From the NCBI GenBank assembly GCA_965365465.1, contig CBDUBU010000065.1:1-15974 (forward strand): a DNA stretch of 15,974 nucleotides, read 5' to 3'. Made by a program: the position numbers and the translations under genes. The notes under the pieces are model-generated. The model did no database searches. It was not told the DNA's origin and saw nothing but the letters and a program-made list of their open reading frames with translations. This document shows positions 6,320-13,677 of this stretch, one piece after another; the stretch's first letter is position 1; each line of letters begins with the position of its first letter. The DNA comes from CBDUBU01 sp965365465. GTDB lineage: Bacteria > Bacteroidota > Rhodothermia > Rhodothermales > DASSAV01.

Positions 6320-8101
6320 CTAGGGTTGTTGTGTCTCTAGCTTTAGCTGGAGGTCACGATTATCCGGATTCAGAAGCAAAGCTTGTTCCCAATACTTCCG
6401 GGCTTCATCGAATTCGCCCATACGGGCGAGCACGTCCCCGTAGTGCTCATATACGGCAGCCGACGAGGATCCTGTTGCAATGGATTTTTGAATCCATTCT
6501 TTCGCCTGCTGGTAGTTTTCGAGCTTGAAATAGATCCATCCGAGGGTGTCGAGGAAAGAGGGGTTCTGAGGTTCAAGTGCGACGGCGCGTTGCGCATAGC
6601 CGAGCGCTTCGTCCAGCCGCTTGTTGCGCTCTGCCAGGCTGTAGGCCCAGTTATTGAGACTCAGGGCATGTTTGGGATCCGCATCGATCGACAGTGAAAA
6701 AAGGCTGTCGGACGAGGTATAGTCGCGTTTGCGTTCGTACAAGAGGGCAAGCGAAGAGAACAGATCCGCTTTCTCTGCGGCGCTTCCGGCGTGCTCCTCC
6801 TCCAGGATGGCAAGTGCTTCGTCGAAACGGGCAATGGCTTCCTCGTTCCGGTAAGCCCCAAGAAGACCGTAGGCGGCCACGCGCAGCAACTCGATGCGTC
6901 CGGGGAATAACAGCAGTCCTTCATCTGCTACCTCAGCGGCGCGTTGCGGCTGGTCCGACTGCAGGTAGGCGGCAGATGCACGGAACCAGCGTTGCGGATC
7001 GCGGGCCGTTTGCTGGAGAGACTGGTACAAGAGATCAGCCGCCTCGGGATAGTCGCCCTTATCGAAGCGCAGATTTCCAAGCATAATCAGGGCGTTGGCG
7101 TTCGAAGGCTCAAGTTCAAGGGCGCGGCGCAGCAGGCGCGAAGCCAGTTCATCAAGCTCCGGGCGGGTCTCCTGCCGGCCATACAGCGCGGCGGCCTGTG
7201 TGATGAGTTGCGAGGCCGTAGCGTGCTCGGACGCAAAAGATGCCGCTATCAGGGAATCGGCCCTGCTTTCCTCCCCCAGTGTCTGGTATACTTCAGATAG
7301 CGCGACAACAGATCCGAAATCGAACGGATTGGATTTTATTGCTTCCTGTAGCAGGGTAACGGCTTCGTCCGTTCTGCCCTGCCGGATATAGAGTTTGCTC
7401 AGCGAATTCTGTAATTCGCTGTTTTCAGGCTCCAGGGCGATCATTGTCTCCAGAACGCGTTCCATACCCTCCTGGTCATCATCGTCTATGTAGATCTGTA
7501 ACATCTGGTTATAAACGTCCAGATATTCGCCAGTGTAATCCAGGAGGTTTTCATACCTGGAGATCGCGTCCTGGGAACGACCTGTCATGACATAAAGACG
7601 GGCGACATCCAGCAGAGCCTCAATGTGCCCTGGGAAACGCGCCAGCAGGTTCTCGTAAGCTTCAATAGCCCGCTCGGCGCTGCCGGACTGCAACTGTAGT
7701 TCAGCGATCTGCTCGTAGTAATGGACATTTTCCGGATCGCCGGTTCTCGCCTGATCTGCATAGAAAAGCGCAGAAGGGAGATCGTCCTGCGCCTGGTAGG
7801 AAGCTGCTAGCGCAGAAAGGATGGCAGGTTGATCCTGCGAGAGCTTCAGCGCCTCGTTGAAAAGCTTGATGGCTGCATCGTGGTCGTTGAATTGCGCCTG
7901 GGTCAGGCCCCGGATGAAAAGCTGTCTGGCTCGGACATCCATCGCTTGTGCATTGTCGCGGCCGGGGGAAAGTTCGATGAGGTTAGCCGAAACGGAACTG
8001 CGCTCTCCGGAGTCTACTGTCGTAGCGCATCCGGCATGAAGCAAAAACGCAGCAGTCGCCGCAAGCGTCAGGAAAATTGGTGGCCGCACCTGGATCCGCA
8101 T
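6320..8101 (-). CDS. Large tetratricopeptide-repeat lipoprotein
   Basis: The 593-aa protein has a signal peptide with lipobox LHAGC (Cys25) and then an almost unbroken array of TPR units from about residue 55 to the end. Typical pieces are AIKLFNEAL, AIEAYENLLARFPG, AVTLLQEAIKSNPFD, ALELEPSNANALIMLGNL, AVALEPQNPSFLDTLGWIYF and YWEQALLLNPDN. TPR arrays are protein-binding scaffolds. This one would be anchored to a membrane facing the periplasm. It is the first gene of the operon with DUF4292 and envC-like genes and may recruit partners for cell wall turnover or outer-membrane assembly. No Shine-Dalgarno is evident before the ATG. The promoter should lie in 8102-8280, where a dyad with a TATATA core is present. 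Confidence 0.88.
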   Translation of the reverse strand: MRIQVRPPIFLTLAATAAFLLHAGCATTVDSGERSSVSANLIELSPGRDNAQAMDVRARQLFIRGLTQAQFNDHDAAIKLFNEALKLSQDQPAILSALAASYQAQDDLPSALFYADQARTGDPENVHYYEQIAELQLQSGSAERAIEAYENLLARFPGHIEALLDVARLYVMTGRSQDAISRYENLLDYTGEYLDVYNQMLQIYIDDDDQEGMERVLETMIALEPENSELQNSLSKLYIRQGRTDEAVTLLQEAIKSNPFDFGSVVALSEVYQTLGEESRADSLIAASFASEHATASQLITQAAALYGRQETRPELDELASRLLRRALELEPSNANALIMLGNLRFDKGDYPEAADLLYQSLQQTARDPQRWFRASAAYLQSDQPQRAAEVADEGLLLFPGRIELLRVAAYGLLGAYRNEEAIARFDEALAILEEEHAGSAAEKADLFSSLALLYERKRDYTSSDSLFSLSIDADPKHALSLNNWAYSLAERNKRLDEALGYAQRAVALEPQNPSFLDTLGWIYFKLENYQQAKEWIQKSIATGSSSAAVYEHYGDVLARMGEFDEARKYWEQALLLNPDNRDLQLKLETQQP

Positions 8102-8240
8102 ACTTTATTCAGGGCTGAAATCTTTTGGGACAAACGTGAACGAGATAGGGAGGTTTCCGGAATCGCTCTTGCCCTTTCACGAGGCTGAGATGGTCTTCCC
8201 GCAGAAAGCATTCCGCCTGAAACAGCGAAAGGCATACCTG

Positions 8241-8257
8241 AACGATATATAATCGTT
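8241..8257. promoter_or_regulatory. Operator-like dyad between divergent genes
   Basis: AACGAT (8241-8246) and ATCGTT (8252-8257) form a perfect inverted repeat with the 5-bp AT centre ATATA. A TATAAT hexamer (8248-8253) lies inside it. The dyad sits between the TPR and GCS2-CBS genes, 23 bp upstream of the likely -35 of the latter, so a regulator could act on either. Confidence 0.35.
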
Positions 8258-8279
8258 GCAGCCCTTTTTTCATAAATAA

Positions 8280-8308
8280 TTGACAAAATGCAGTGTAGAT
8301 AGTACTCT
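8280..8308 (+). promoter_or_regulatory. Sigma70-type promoter for the GCS2-CBS gene
   Basis: A perfect TTGACA at 8280-8285 is followed after 17 bp by TACTCT at 8303-8308. The start point would fall near 8315, about 20 bp before the ATG at 8336, and would leave the GAGG Shine-Dalgarno (8326-8329) intact. Confidence 0.5.
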
Positions 8309-8335
8309 CTGACTGGATGAACTGTGAGGTTTTTA

Positions 8336-10279
8336 ATGGGGAATCAGGTTGTTGGTCAGAAGCGTGATGCTGGCGCCCTACGCCGTTTTGCACGGCATTT
8401 GATTCAGGATGTGCGCGCGCTGGAATATATGCTCCAGCATGATATGCTTGAATCCGGCGTAAGCCGCATCGGGGCAGAGCAGGAACTCTTTCTGGTCAAT
8501 GACCGCTGGCAGCCTGCTCCAGTTGCGGAAGCCATGCTTGCAGCGTGTAACGATGGCAGAATCGTCAATGAACTGGCGCGGTTTAACCTGGAGTTTAATC
8601 TGGAGCCGCTTCCTTTTGGTGGAGATTGTCTCCTGCGTATGGAGCAGGCGTTGAATGAGGTGCTCTCCCTGGTGCGGGAGCTGGCTACGGAGGCGCAGGC
8701 AGAGGTCGTGCTCTCAGGCATTCTTCCAACCATCCACCTTTCTGATTTAACCCTTGAGAACCTGACACCCCGGCCTCGATACTATGCGCTGAATGAAGCC
8801 ATATCGCTTCTGCGCGGCGGCCCCGGCGCCTTACAGATAAGAGGCGTCGATGAGTTGTTCGTGAAGCATGACGGAATCATCCTCGAAGGCTGCAACACGA
8901 GCTTTCAGACGCATTTCCAGGTTAGCCCCAATGAGTTTGCTAGATACTACAATATCGCGCAGGTGATTGCGGCGCCTGTGCTGGCCTGCGCCGTGAATTC
9001 GCCTGTGCTTTTCGGCAAGCGATTGTGGCGGGAGACCCGAATCGCTTTGTTTCAGCAAGCTGTAGATACGCGCAGCAGCAACCTCTACCTGCGGGAAATG
9101 AGCCCACGGGTGCATTTCGGAACGGAATGGTTGAAGGAATCGGTTGTCGAGATTTTTAAGGAAGACATCGCTCGCTTTCAAGTGCTGCTCGCCGGGGACG
9201 ACTTTGAAGATCCTTTCGAAGTGCTGGACCAGGGGGGGGTTCCACGCCTGCAAGCCCTCCAGCTTCACAATGGCACCGTGTACCGCTGGAATCGGGCATG
9301 TTACGGGGTGTATCAGGGGAAGCCGCATCTGCGCATCGAGAACCGGATACTGCCTTCCGGGCCTACCGTTGCCGATGAAGTCGCCAACGCCGCTTTCTGG
9401 TTTGGACTGGTGAGCGGCTTTTCAAAGAGATATGATGATGTTACTACTGAAATCGAGTTCGATGATGCGAAAAGCAATTTCATCGCGGCGGCTCGGCTTG
9501 GACTGGCCTCCCAGCTAGCCTGGTTCCGCCGTCGCCGCTTTCCGGCGCACGAGCTTATCACACACGAACTGCTGCCCATGGCGCGGGAGGGACTCACGGC
9601 AGCCGGCACGGATGCAGAGGATATCGACCGCTATCTGGGGATTATAGAAGAGCGTGTGGCAACCCGGCAGACGGGAGCGCAGTGGCAGCTTGATTCCCTG
9701 GCCGGAATGAAAGGCAAGGGCGCCCGCGCCGAACGCCTCGCCTCCCTGACGGCGGCCATGTCTTTTCACCAGAAGGAGGGCAGCCCTGTGCATACATGGC
9801 CGCTGGCCCAGCTGGAAGGCGTTGCCGTATCTGACCGGCTGCACAACACGCGGGTGGAGCACTTTATGACGACAGACCTCTTCACGGTGCATGAAGAGGA
9901 GCTTGTTGAGCTGGTCGCTGCCCTGATGGACTGGCGCCGAATCCGGCACATTCTGGTTGAGGACGATCAGCATCAACTGGTCGGACTGGTAACCCATCGC
10001 AGTCTCTTGCGCTTCCTGGCTGAACAATGGCAGGCTGAAGGCCCCGTCCGCGATATTCCCGTCAAGGAAATTATGGTGCATAAGCCTATTTCCGTCGCGC
10101 CCGAAACCTCTACCATGGAGGCCATCCGGATCATGCGGGCGCACGGGATCGGATCTCTGCCGGTGGTGCGCGACGGTCAGCTTCTCGGCATCATCACCGA
10201 GCGGGATTTCATTCATATCGCGGGACAGTTGCTCGACGAAAGCATCCTTGCTTCGCGCCGGACAGCCTCACCGCAATGA
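8336..10279 (+). CDS. Glutamate-cysteine ligase-like (GCS2) protein fused to two CBS domains
   Basis: The 647-aa cytoplasmic protein has an ATP-grasp-like glutamate-cysteine ligase domain of the GCS2 type. Visible motifs are IGAEQELFLV at 45-54 (the family's metal/ATP glutamates), CNTSFQTHFQ at 186-195 and HLRIENRILP at 331-340. Residues about 506-565 and 575-635 are two CBS domains (HFMTTDLFTV..., EIMVHKPISV...GSLPVV...GIITERDF). CBS pairs usually bind adenine nucleotides and tune the attached enzyme, so ligase activity may respond to energy state or SAM. ATG 8336 is chosen because GAGG stands 6 nt upstream; GTG 8324 is in frame but poorly placed. An eight-G run (9232-9239) sits within the ligase domain. 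It could make gamma-glutamylcysteine or another gamma-glutamyl amide; the acceptor is not known. Confidence 0.85.
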   Translation: MGNQVVGQKRDAGALRRFARHLIQDVRALEYMLQHDMLESGVSRIGAEQELFLVNDRWQPAPVAEAMLAACNDGRIVNELARFNLEFNLEPLPFGGDCLLRMEQALNEVLSLVRELATEAQAEVVLSGILPTIHLSDLTLENLTPRPRYYALNEAISLLRGGPGALQIRGVDELFVKHDGIILEGCNTSFQTHFQVSPNEFARYYNIAQVIAAPVLACAVNSPVLFGKRLWRETRIALFQQAVDTRSSNLYLREMSPRVHFGTEWLKESVVEIFKEDIARFQVLLAGDDFEDPFEVLDQGGVPRLQALQLHNGTVYRWNRACYGVYQGKPHLRIENRILPSGPTVADEVANAAFWFGLVSGFSKRYDDVTTEIEFDDAKSNFIAAARLGLASQLAWFRRRRFPAHELITHELLPMAREGLTAAGTDAEDIDRYLGIIEERVATRQTGAQWQLDSLAGMKGKGARAERLASLTAAMSFHQKEGSPVHTWPLAQLEGVAVSDRLHNTRVEHFMTTDLFTVHEEELVELVAALMDWRRIRHILVEDDQHQLVGLVTHRSLLRFLAEQWQAEGPVRDIPVKEIMVHKPISVAPETSTMEAIRIMRAHGIGSLPVVRDGQLLGIITERDFIHIAGQLLDESILASRRTASPQ

Positions 10280-10330
10280 ACCATAGCCATTCTTTCAAAG
10301 GGCTAACAGAGGTTGCGGGCATTGTGGGCC

Positions 10331-11557
10331 TTATGAACCCTCCTGCAGCAGGTGCTCATAAAAGGCCAGCGTTTTTCTTGCGACGCTGCTCCAACTGAAG
10401 TGTTCTTCAACCCGCTCCCGGGAAAGTCGTCCCATTCTGGTTCGCTCCTCCTCTGATTCCATCAAGCGGTTGATAGCGGCAGCAAGTTTGCGCGAAAAGC
10501 CGTCCGGGTCCGCAGGTTCAAAGTCGTTGTGGCCTCTGGTGGCAAAGGGAATCAGCAACCCTGTTTCACCTGGAACGACGATCTCTGGGATGCCTCCCAC
10601 AGCGGACCCGATAACCGGAGTTTCGCACGCCATGGCTTCCAGATTGATGATCCCGAACGGTTCGTACACGGAGGGGCATACAAAAACGGCTGCGTGCGTA
10701 TAGAACGTGATAATGTCCTTGCGCGGCAGCATTTTGTCCACCCACACAATCCGATTCTCGGAGGCGCGGCGGGCAGCTTCCACCTGTGCGGTCATCTCTG
10801 CGGCGATTTCTGCGGTGTCCGGGGCGCCTGCGCACAGGACGACCTGCATTCCCGGATGCAAATACCGGATGGCGTTCACCAGATGAATGATTCCCTTCTG
10901 CCGTGTGATTCGCCCGACGAACAGCACGAACGGTTCGTCCGGGTCTACGCCATATTGTTTCAGAACCTCCGGATCCGGCGTAGGGCGATATTCCTCCAGA
11001 TCAATCCCGTTCGGGATAACGCGAATTTTCTCAAACGGGACGCCATACAGATCATGCACGTCCTGTTTCATGGAGTTGGAAACGGCGATGACCCCGTCTG
11101 CATTCTGATAGGCAGTCCGCTCAATCCATGTGCTGGCGGCGTAAGCGCTGCCGAGTTGTTCCACTTTCCAGGGGCGGTGCGGCTCCAGAGAATGCGTGGT
11201 GAGCACAAGTCTTGCGCCGACTAGTTGCTTTACCAGACACCCGGCAAAGTGCGCGTACCATGTATGGCAGTGGACGATATCCGCAGCCTCTACCTTGCCG
11301 GCCATCACGATGTCGTTTATGAGCGTCTCCATAAACTTTCGATGGCGAGGATCCTGAACGGGCGGCTCGAACGGAGGCGCAACGCCCTCAACAGCAAGGT
11401 TGTCGTGGCTTATGTGCTGGTCTCCGAAGCAAAGCACCTGAACCTGGTGTTTGCCCTGCTCCAGTCGCGCCAACTGTTCAGTAAGGTATTCGACGTGAAC
11501 TCCGGCGCCGCCGTAGACATAAGGCGGATATTCGTTTGATACAATCGAGATGCGCAT
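10331..11557 (-). CDS. glgM: GT4 glycogen synthase, actinobacterial GlgA/GlgM type
   Basis: The 408-aa GT-B glycosyltransferase starts with MRISIVSNEYPPYVYGGAGV, close to the actinobacterial family whose mycobacterial member GlgM makes maltose-1-phosphate from ADP-glucose and glucose-1-phosphate. The donor-site motifs are visible: GGAGVH at 16-21, PNGID at 182-186, VGRITRQKG at 214-222 and the E-x7-E motif EPFGIINLE at 299-307. It belongs to GT4, not the GT5 GlgA of enterics. The start at 11557 follows family alignment. An in-frame ATG at 11638 overlaps the stop of the upstream aldo/keto reductase gene as ATGA and would add 27 Pro/Arg-rich residues, so a coupled longer form is possible. No terminator is seen in the 50-bp gap to the convergent GCS2-CBS gene. 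Family is firm; GlgA versus GlgM activity cannot be told from sequence alone. Confidence 0.88.
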   Translation of the reverse strand: MRISIVSNEYPPYVYGGAGVHVEYLTEQLARLEQGKHQVQVLCFGDQHISHDNLAVEGVAPPFEPPVQDPRHRKFMETLINDIVMAGKVEAADIVHCHTWYAHFAGCLVKQLVGARLVLTTHSLEPHRPWKVEQLGSAYAASTWIERTAYQNADGVIAVSNSMKQDVHDLYGVPFEKIRVIPNGIDLEEYRPTPDPEVLKQYGVDPDEPFVLFVGRITRQKGIIHLVNAIRYLHPGMQVVLCAGAPDTAEIAAEMTAQVEAARRASENRIVWVDKMLPRKDIITFYTHAAVFVCPSVYEPFGIINLEAMACETPVIGSAVGGIPEIVVPGETGLLIPFATRGHNDFEPADPDGFSRKLAAAINRLMESEEERTRMGRLSRERVEEHFSWSSVARKTLAFYEHLLQEGS

Positions 11558-11634
11558 AAATCTTGGGACTGGCTGGTTTCTGTTAGGACGGGGTTGCTGA
11601 AAGGCCGGAACAGCATGAGCCGGTCTGGCAAGTT

Positions 11635-12621
11635 TCATTGCTGCGCTGCGTGCGTCAACTTTTGGTCACGCTGTTGCAAGAGCTTCTCAAGCTGGTCTGC
11701 GGTTTCGTCAGGGAGTTCCCATTGACCGGCTTTGGCAGTTTCTTTGATCTGCGAAGGACGCCTCGCCCCAACAATGGCAGACGTAACTTCGGGCCGGCGA
11801 AGCACCCATGCAATAGCCAGTTGCGCCGGGGTGATCCCGGCTTCTGTTGCAATAGGACGCAGTTCATCGACAAAGGACAAGTTAGCGCTCAGTTCCGGCT
11901 CCTGAAAATGCCTGTCCTTTCTCCGCCAATCGTCCTCCGGCAGGCCATCGACGCGATCTCTGGAGAACTTGCCCGTAAGCAGCCCGGCTTGCATGGGGCT
12001 GTAAACGACCACGCCAATGCCGTTGGCCTCACAGTACGGCAGGAGTTCATTTTCTACTTTTCGATTAAGCATACTGTAGGGAGGTTGCAGAGAGGCGACG
12101 GGGTGAATCGCCTGCATTCTTTGCAACTGCGCGACGCTGAAGTTGGAGACGCCGCCGTAACGTACTTTGCCTTCGCCGATCAGTTCTGCGATGGTCGTCC
12201 AGGCTTCTTCAATATCCTCCTCCGGCTGGGGCCAGTGAATCTGATAAAGATCAATCACGTCAATGTTGAGCCTGCGAAGGCTGTCTTCTGCTTCACGACG
12301 AATACTCTCCGCTTTCAGTCTTCCGTAGGGCATCGTACTGCCTTCATCCCATACGCGCCCGCACTTTGTCGCCACGATCACCTCATCGCGGCGCTCCCTG
12401 ATGGCGCGCCCGACGACCTCTTCCGAGTGCCCGAGGCCATAAACGGCTGCCGTATCAATCCAGTTGATGCCGAGGTCAAGAGCTTGATGGATGGCGGCAA
12501 CGGATTCGTCGTCATCTTGCGGACCCCAGGCAAAGGCCCAGTCTCCGCCCCCCATTGCCCAGGTGCCAAGCCCCACGGTAGTTAAGCGCAGGTCTGTGTA
12601 GCCGAGTTTTCGTGTTTGCAT
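11635..12621 (-). CDS. Aldo/keto reductase, YhdN/GSP69 (AKR11)-like
   Basis: The 328-aa NADPH-dependent oxidoreductase has the catalytic tetrad of the family: Asp56 (WIDTA), Tyr61 (VYGLGHSEEVVG), Lys86 (ATKCG) and His129 (YQIHWPQP). The GVSNFS motif lies at 157-162 and the cofactor-binding AIVGARRPSQI near the C-terminus. The sequence pattern (GLGTWAMGG, LQPPYSMLNR, GLLTGKF) is close to B. subtilis general stress protein 69. The natural carbonyl substrate is not predictable. The stop overlaps an ATG in frame with the downstream glycogen synthase gene, so the two are probably co-transcribed, perhaps linking carbohydrate storage with stress detoxification (inference). The Shine-Dalgarno is weak. 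Confidence 0.92.
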   Translation of the reverse strand: MQTRKLGYTDLRLTTVGLGTWAMGGGDWAFAWGPQDDDESVAAIHQALDLGINWIDTAAVYGLGHSEEVVGRAIRERRDEVIVATKCGRVWDEGSTMPYGRLKAESIRREAEDSLRRLNIDVIDLYQIHWPQPEEDIEEAWTTIAELIGEGKVRYGGVSNFSVAQLQRMQAIHPVASLQPPYSMLNRKVENELLPYCEANGIGVVVYSPMQAGLLTGKFSRDRVDGLPEDDWRRKDRHFQEPELSANLSFVDELRPIATEAGITPAQLAIAWVLRRPEVTSAIVGARRPSQIKETAKAGQWELPDETADQLEKLLQQRDQKLTHAAQQ

Positions 12622-13011
12622 GGCTTCTTGTCGTTCTGTCTCAGATGCGAAGTGTCAGGAAAGTACGCTTCTGGAAGATAGGAAGGCATAGGCAGGTACA
12701 TCGAAACAATCCTGCACCTGTTTTTCGGCAGCCTTGCTATGCGCGAAACCCCACCGGCTTGTTTGCCCGGCTAAAGAAACGGAATACCTTACCCGTCAGA
12801 AGAAAGCGCTCTTGATCTGAAGTGGAGCCCGTTCGAGGGCTGAAGGAAGGGTCACTTTGCCCGGCAGGCTGGTTGATGCCGTTTCGGAGAAAGAAGAGAG
12901 AATGCCAGTGCGCTCCGACGCGCAGCGAAGGTTGACCTGTAAAGAAGCGGCATTCCGGCAGGTTCTCAGCAATGGCAGAGACCTGACGCGCCTGCGATCC
13001 CCCCAAAAGAA
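12622..13011. other. Gene-free stretch between aldo/keto reductase and tatA
   Basis: I see no credible gene here. Short frames on both strands have no recognisable motifs, and two of them run through the tatA terminator. It presumably holds the promoter of the aldo/keto reductase gene, but no good -35/-10 pair stands out. A weak CAGGT/ACCTG inverted repeat followed by five T lies at about 12693-12725. Confidence 0.5.
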
Positions 13012-13047
13012 AAACCCTTCACTGTTTAAGGTTACAGCGAAGGGTTT
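13012..13047 (-). terminator. Rho-independent terminator of tatA
   Basis: A 9-bp perfect stem (AAACCCTTC at 13012-13020 with GAAGGGTTT at 13039-13047) continues as 4 more base pairs (CTGT/ACAG) after one mismatch, with an 8-nt loop. On the minus strand it is followed by a T-rich tail (TTTTTCTTTT). It lies just past the tatA stop. Confidence 0.85.
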
Positions 13048-13063
13048 CATGCGGCAGCATTTC

Positions 13064-13381
13064 TTACGACTGCGGCGTCAGGGGTTCGCCCGGCGCAGAG
13101 GAAGGCGGCGCCTCAGTCGTTGCAGCTACAGGAGAAGCCGTTTCCTGCATCCTGGGCTGTGTGTTGGCCGCATAAGACGGGACGGTGTTCTGGCGCGGCG
13201 GGACGCGGTAGTAATTGTTGTCGTCGATATTCAACTCGCGCTTGATGTCCTGCGTGGCATCTTTGAACTCGCGAATTCCTTTGCCCAGGCCGCGTGCAAT
13301 TTCCGGAATTCGCTTGGCGCCGAAGATGAGCAGGACCGCCATGAAAATCAGGAGCAGCTCTCCCATTCCGATATTACCCAT
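13064..13381 (-). CDS. tatA: Sec-independent protein translocase subunit TatA (or TatB-like)
   Basis: The 105-aa protein has the TatA layout: a short periplasmic N-terminus, one membrane helix (about 7-20), the hinge Phe20-Gly21, then an amphipathic helix (KRIPEIARGLGKGIREFK, 23-40) and an acidic stretch. Residues about 60-105 form a Pro/Ala/Thr-rich tail. TatA forms the pore for folded proteins with twin-arginine signals. ATG 13381 is chosen because GAAGGTG lies about 6 nt upstream; the in-frame start at 13420 adds 13 residues that break the usual N-terminus. tatC and other tat genes are not in this window, so tatA is unlinked here. Its own terminator and a 300-bp upstream spacer point to monocistronic expression. 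TatA and TatB cannot be told apart firmly. Confidence 0.9.
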   Translation of the reverse strand: MGNIGMGELLLIFMAVLLIFGAKRIPEIARGLGKGIREFKDATQDIKRELNIDDNNYYRVPPRQNTVPSYAANTQPRMQETASPVAATTEAPPSSAPGEPLTPQS

Positions 13382-13466
13382 TCCGATCACCTTCTCGTGA
13401 GCCGGCGCACCCTGTATCAAGGCACGTTGGAGTGGTCGCTCACTTTTTAATATGTGGTATAGTCAG

Positions 13467-13486
13467 GGCAGATAGTGCTATCTGCC
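13467..13486. repeat. Perfect 20-bp inverted repeat upstream of tatA
   Basis: GGCAGATAG (13467-13475) and CTATCTGCC (13478-13486) are perfect 9-bp arms around TG. It lies 86 bp before the tatA start and directly after TGGTATAGT (13455-13463), an extended -10-like box on the plus strand. It could be an operator or a tight RNA hairpin. Confidence 0.55.
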
Positions 13487-13488
13487 GT

Positions 13489-13519
13489 TGCGAGACGATA
13501 AACTCTCGCATTGTTTTTT
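13489..13519 (+). terminator. Hairpin with T run in the tatA upstream spacer
   Basis: TGCGAGA (13489-13495) pairs with TCTCGCA (13504-13510) around an 8-nt loop and is followed by TTGTTTTTT. This is terminator-like on the plus strand, yet no plus-strand gene precedes it. It may end a very short RNA or an antisense leader. Confidence 0.45.
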
Positions 13520-13621
13520 CGTGCCTTAGTATCTCGAAATTTTTTTTAAAGTTGAAAGGCTGTGCCGCGTTCAATTAAGATTCAACGTGAGGCAGCAGCC
13601 GGGGCGCAGCACTTCAACTGA

Positions 13622-13652
13622 CCCTCCCTGCTCCAAACAGCAGCAGGGAGGG
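13622..13652 (-). terminator. Strong hairpin after the DUF1080 gene
   Basis: An 11-bp perfect stem (CCCTCCCTGCT at 13622-13632, AGCAGGGAGGG at 13642-13652) with a 9-nt loop lies 25 bp past the stop of the DUF1080 gene. No T run follows on either strand, so it may stabilise the 3' end rather than terminate by itself. Confidence 0.5.
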
Positions 13653-13677
13653 CCATACCATCCCAGGTTTGCCCGGC

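Noticed and set aside
9515..10216. 233-codon open frame on the minus strand
   Set aside because: It is antisense to the ligase end and CBS domains of a well-supported gene.
10529..11224. 231-codon open frame on the plus strand
   Set aside because: It is antisense to the glycogen synthase catalytic domain, Cys/His-rich and without family features.
11638..12585. 315-codon open frame on the plus strand
   Set aside because: It mirrors the aldo/keto reductase gene, which has its full catalytic tetrad, and the mirror product has no motif.
12857..13450. 197-codon open frame on the plus strand
   Set aside because: It runs through the tatA terminator and across tatA in antisense, and the product is an Arg-rich shadow.
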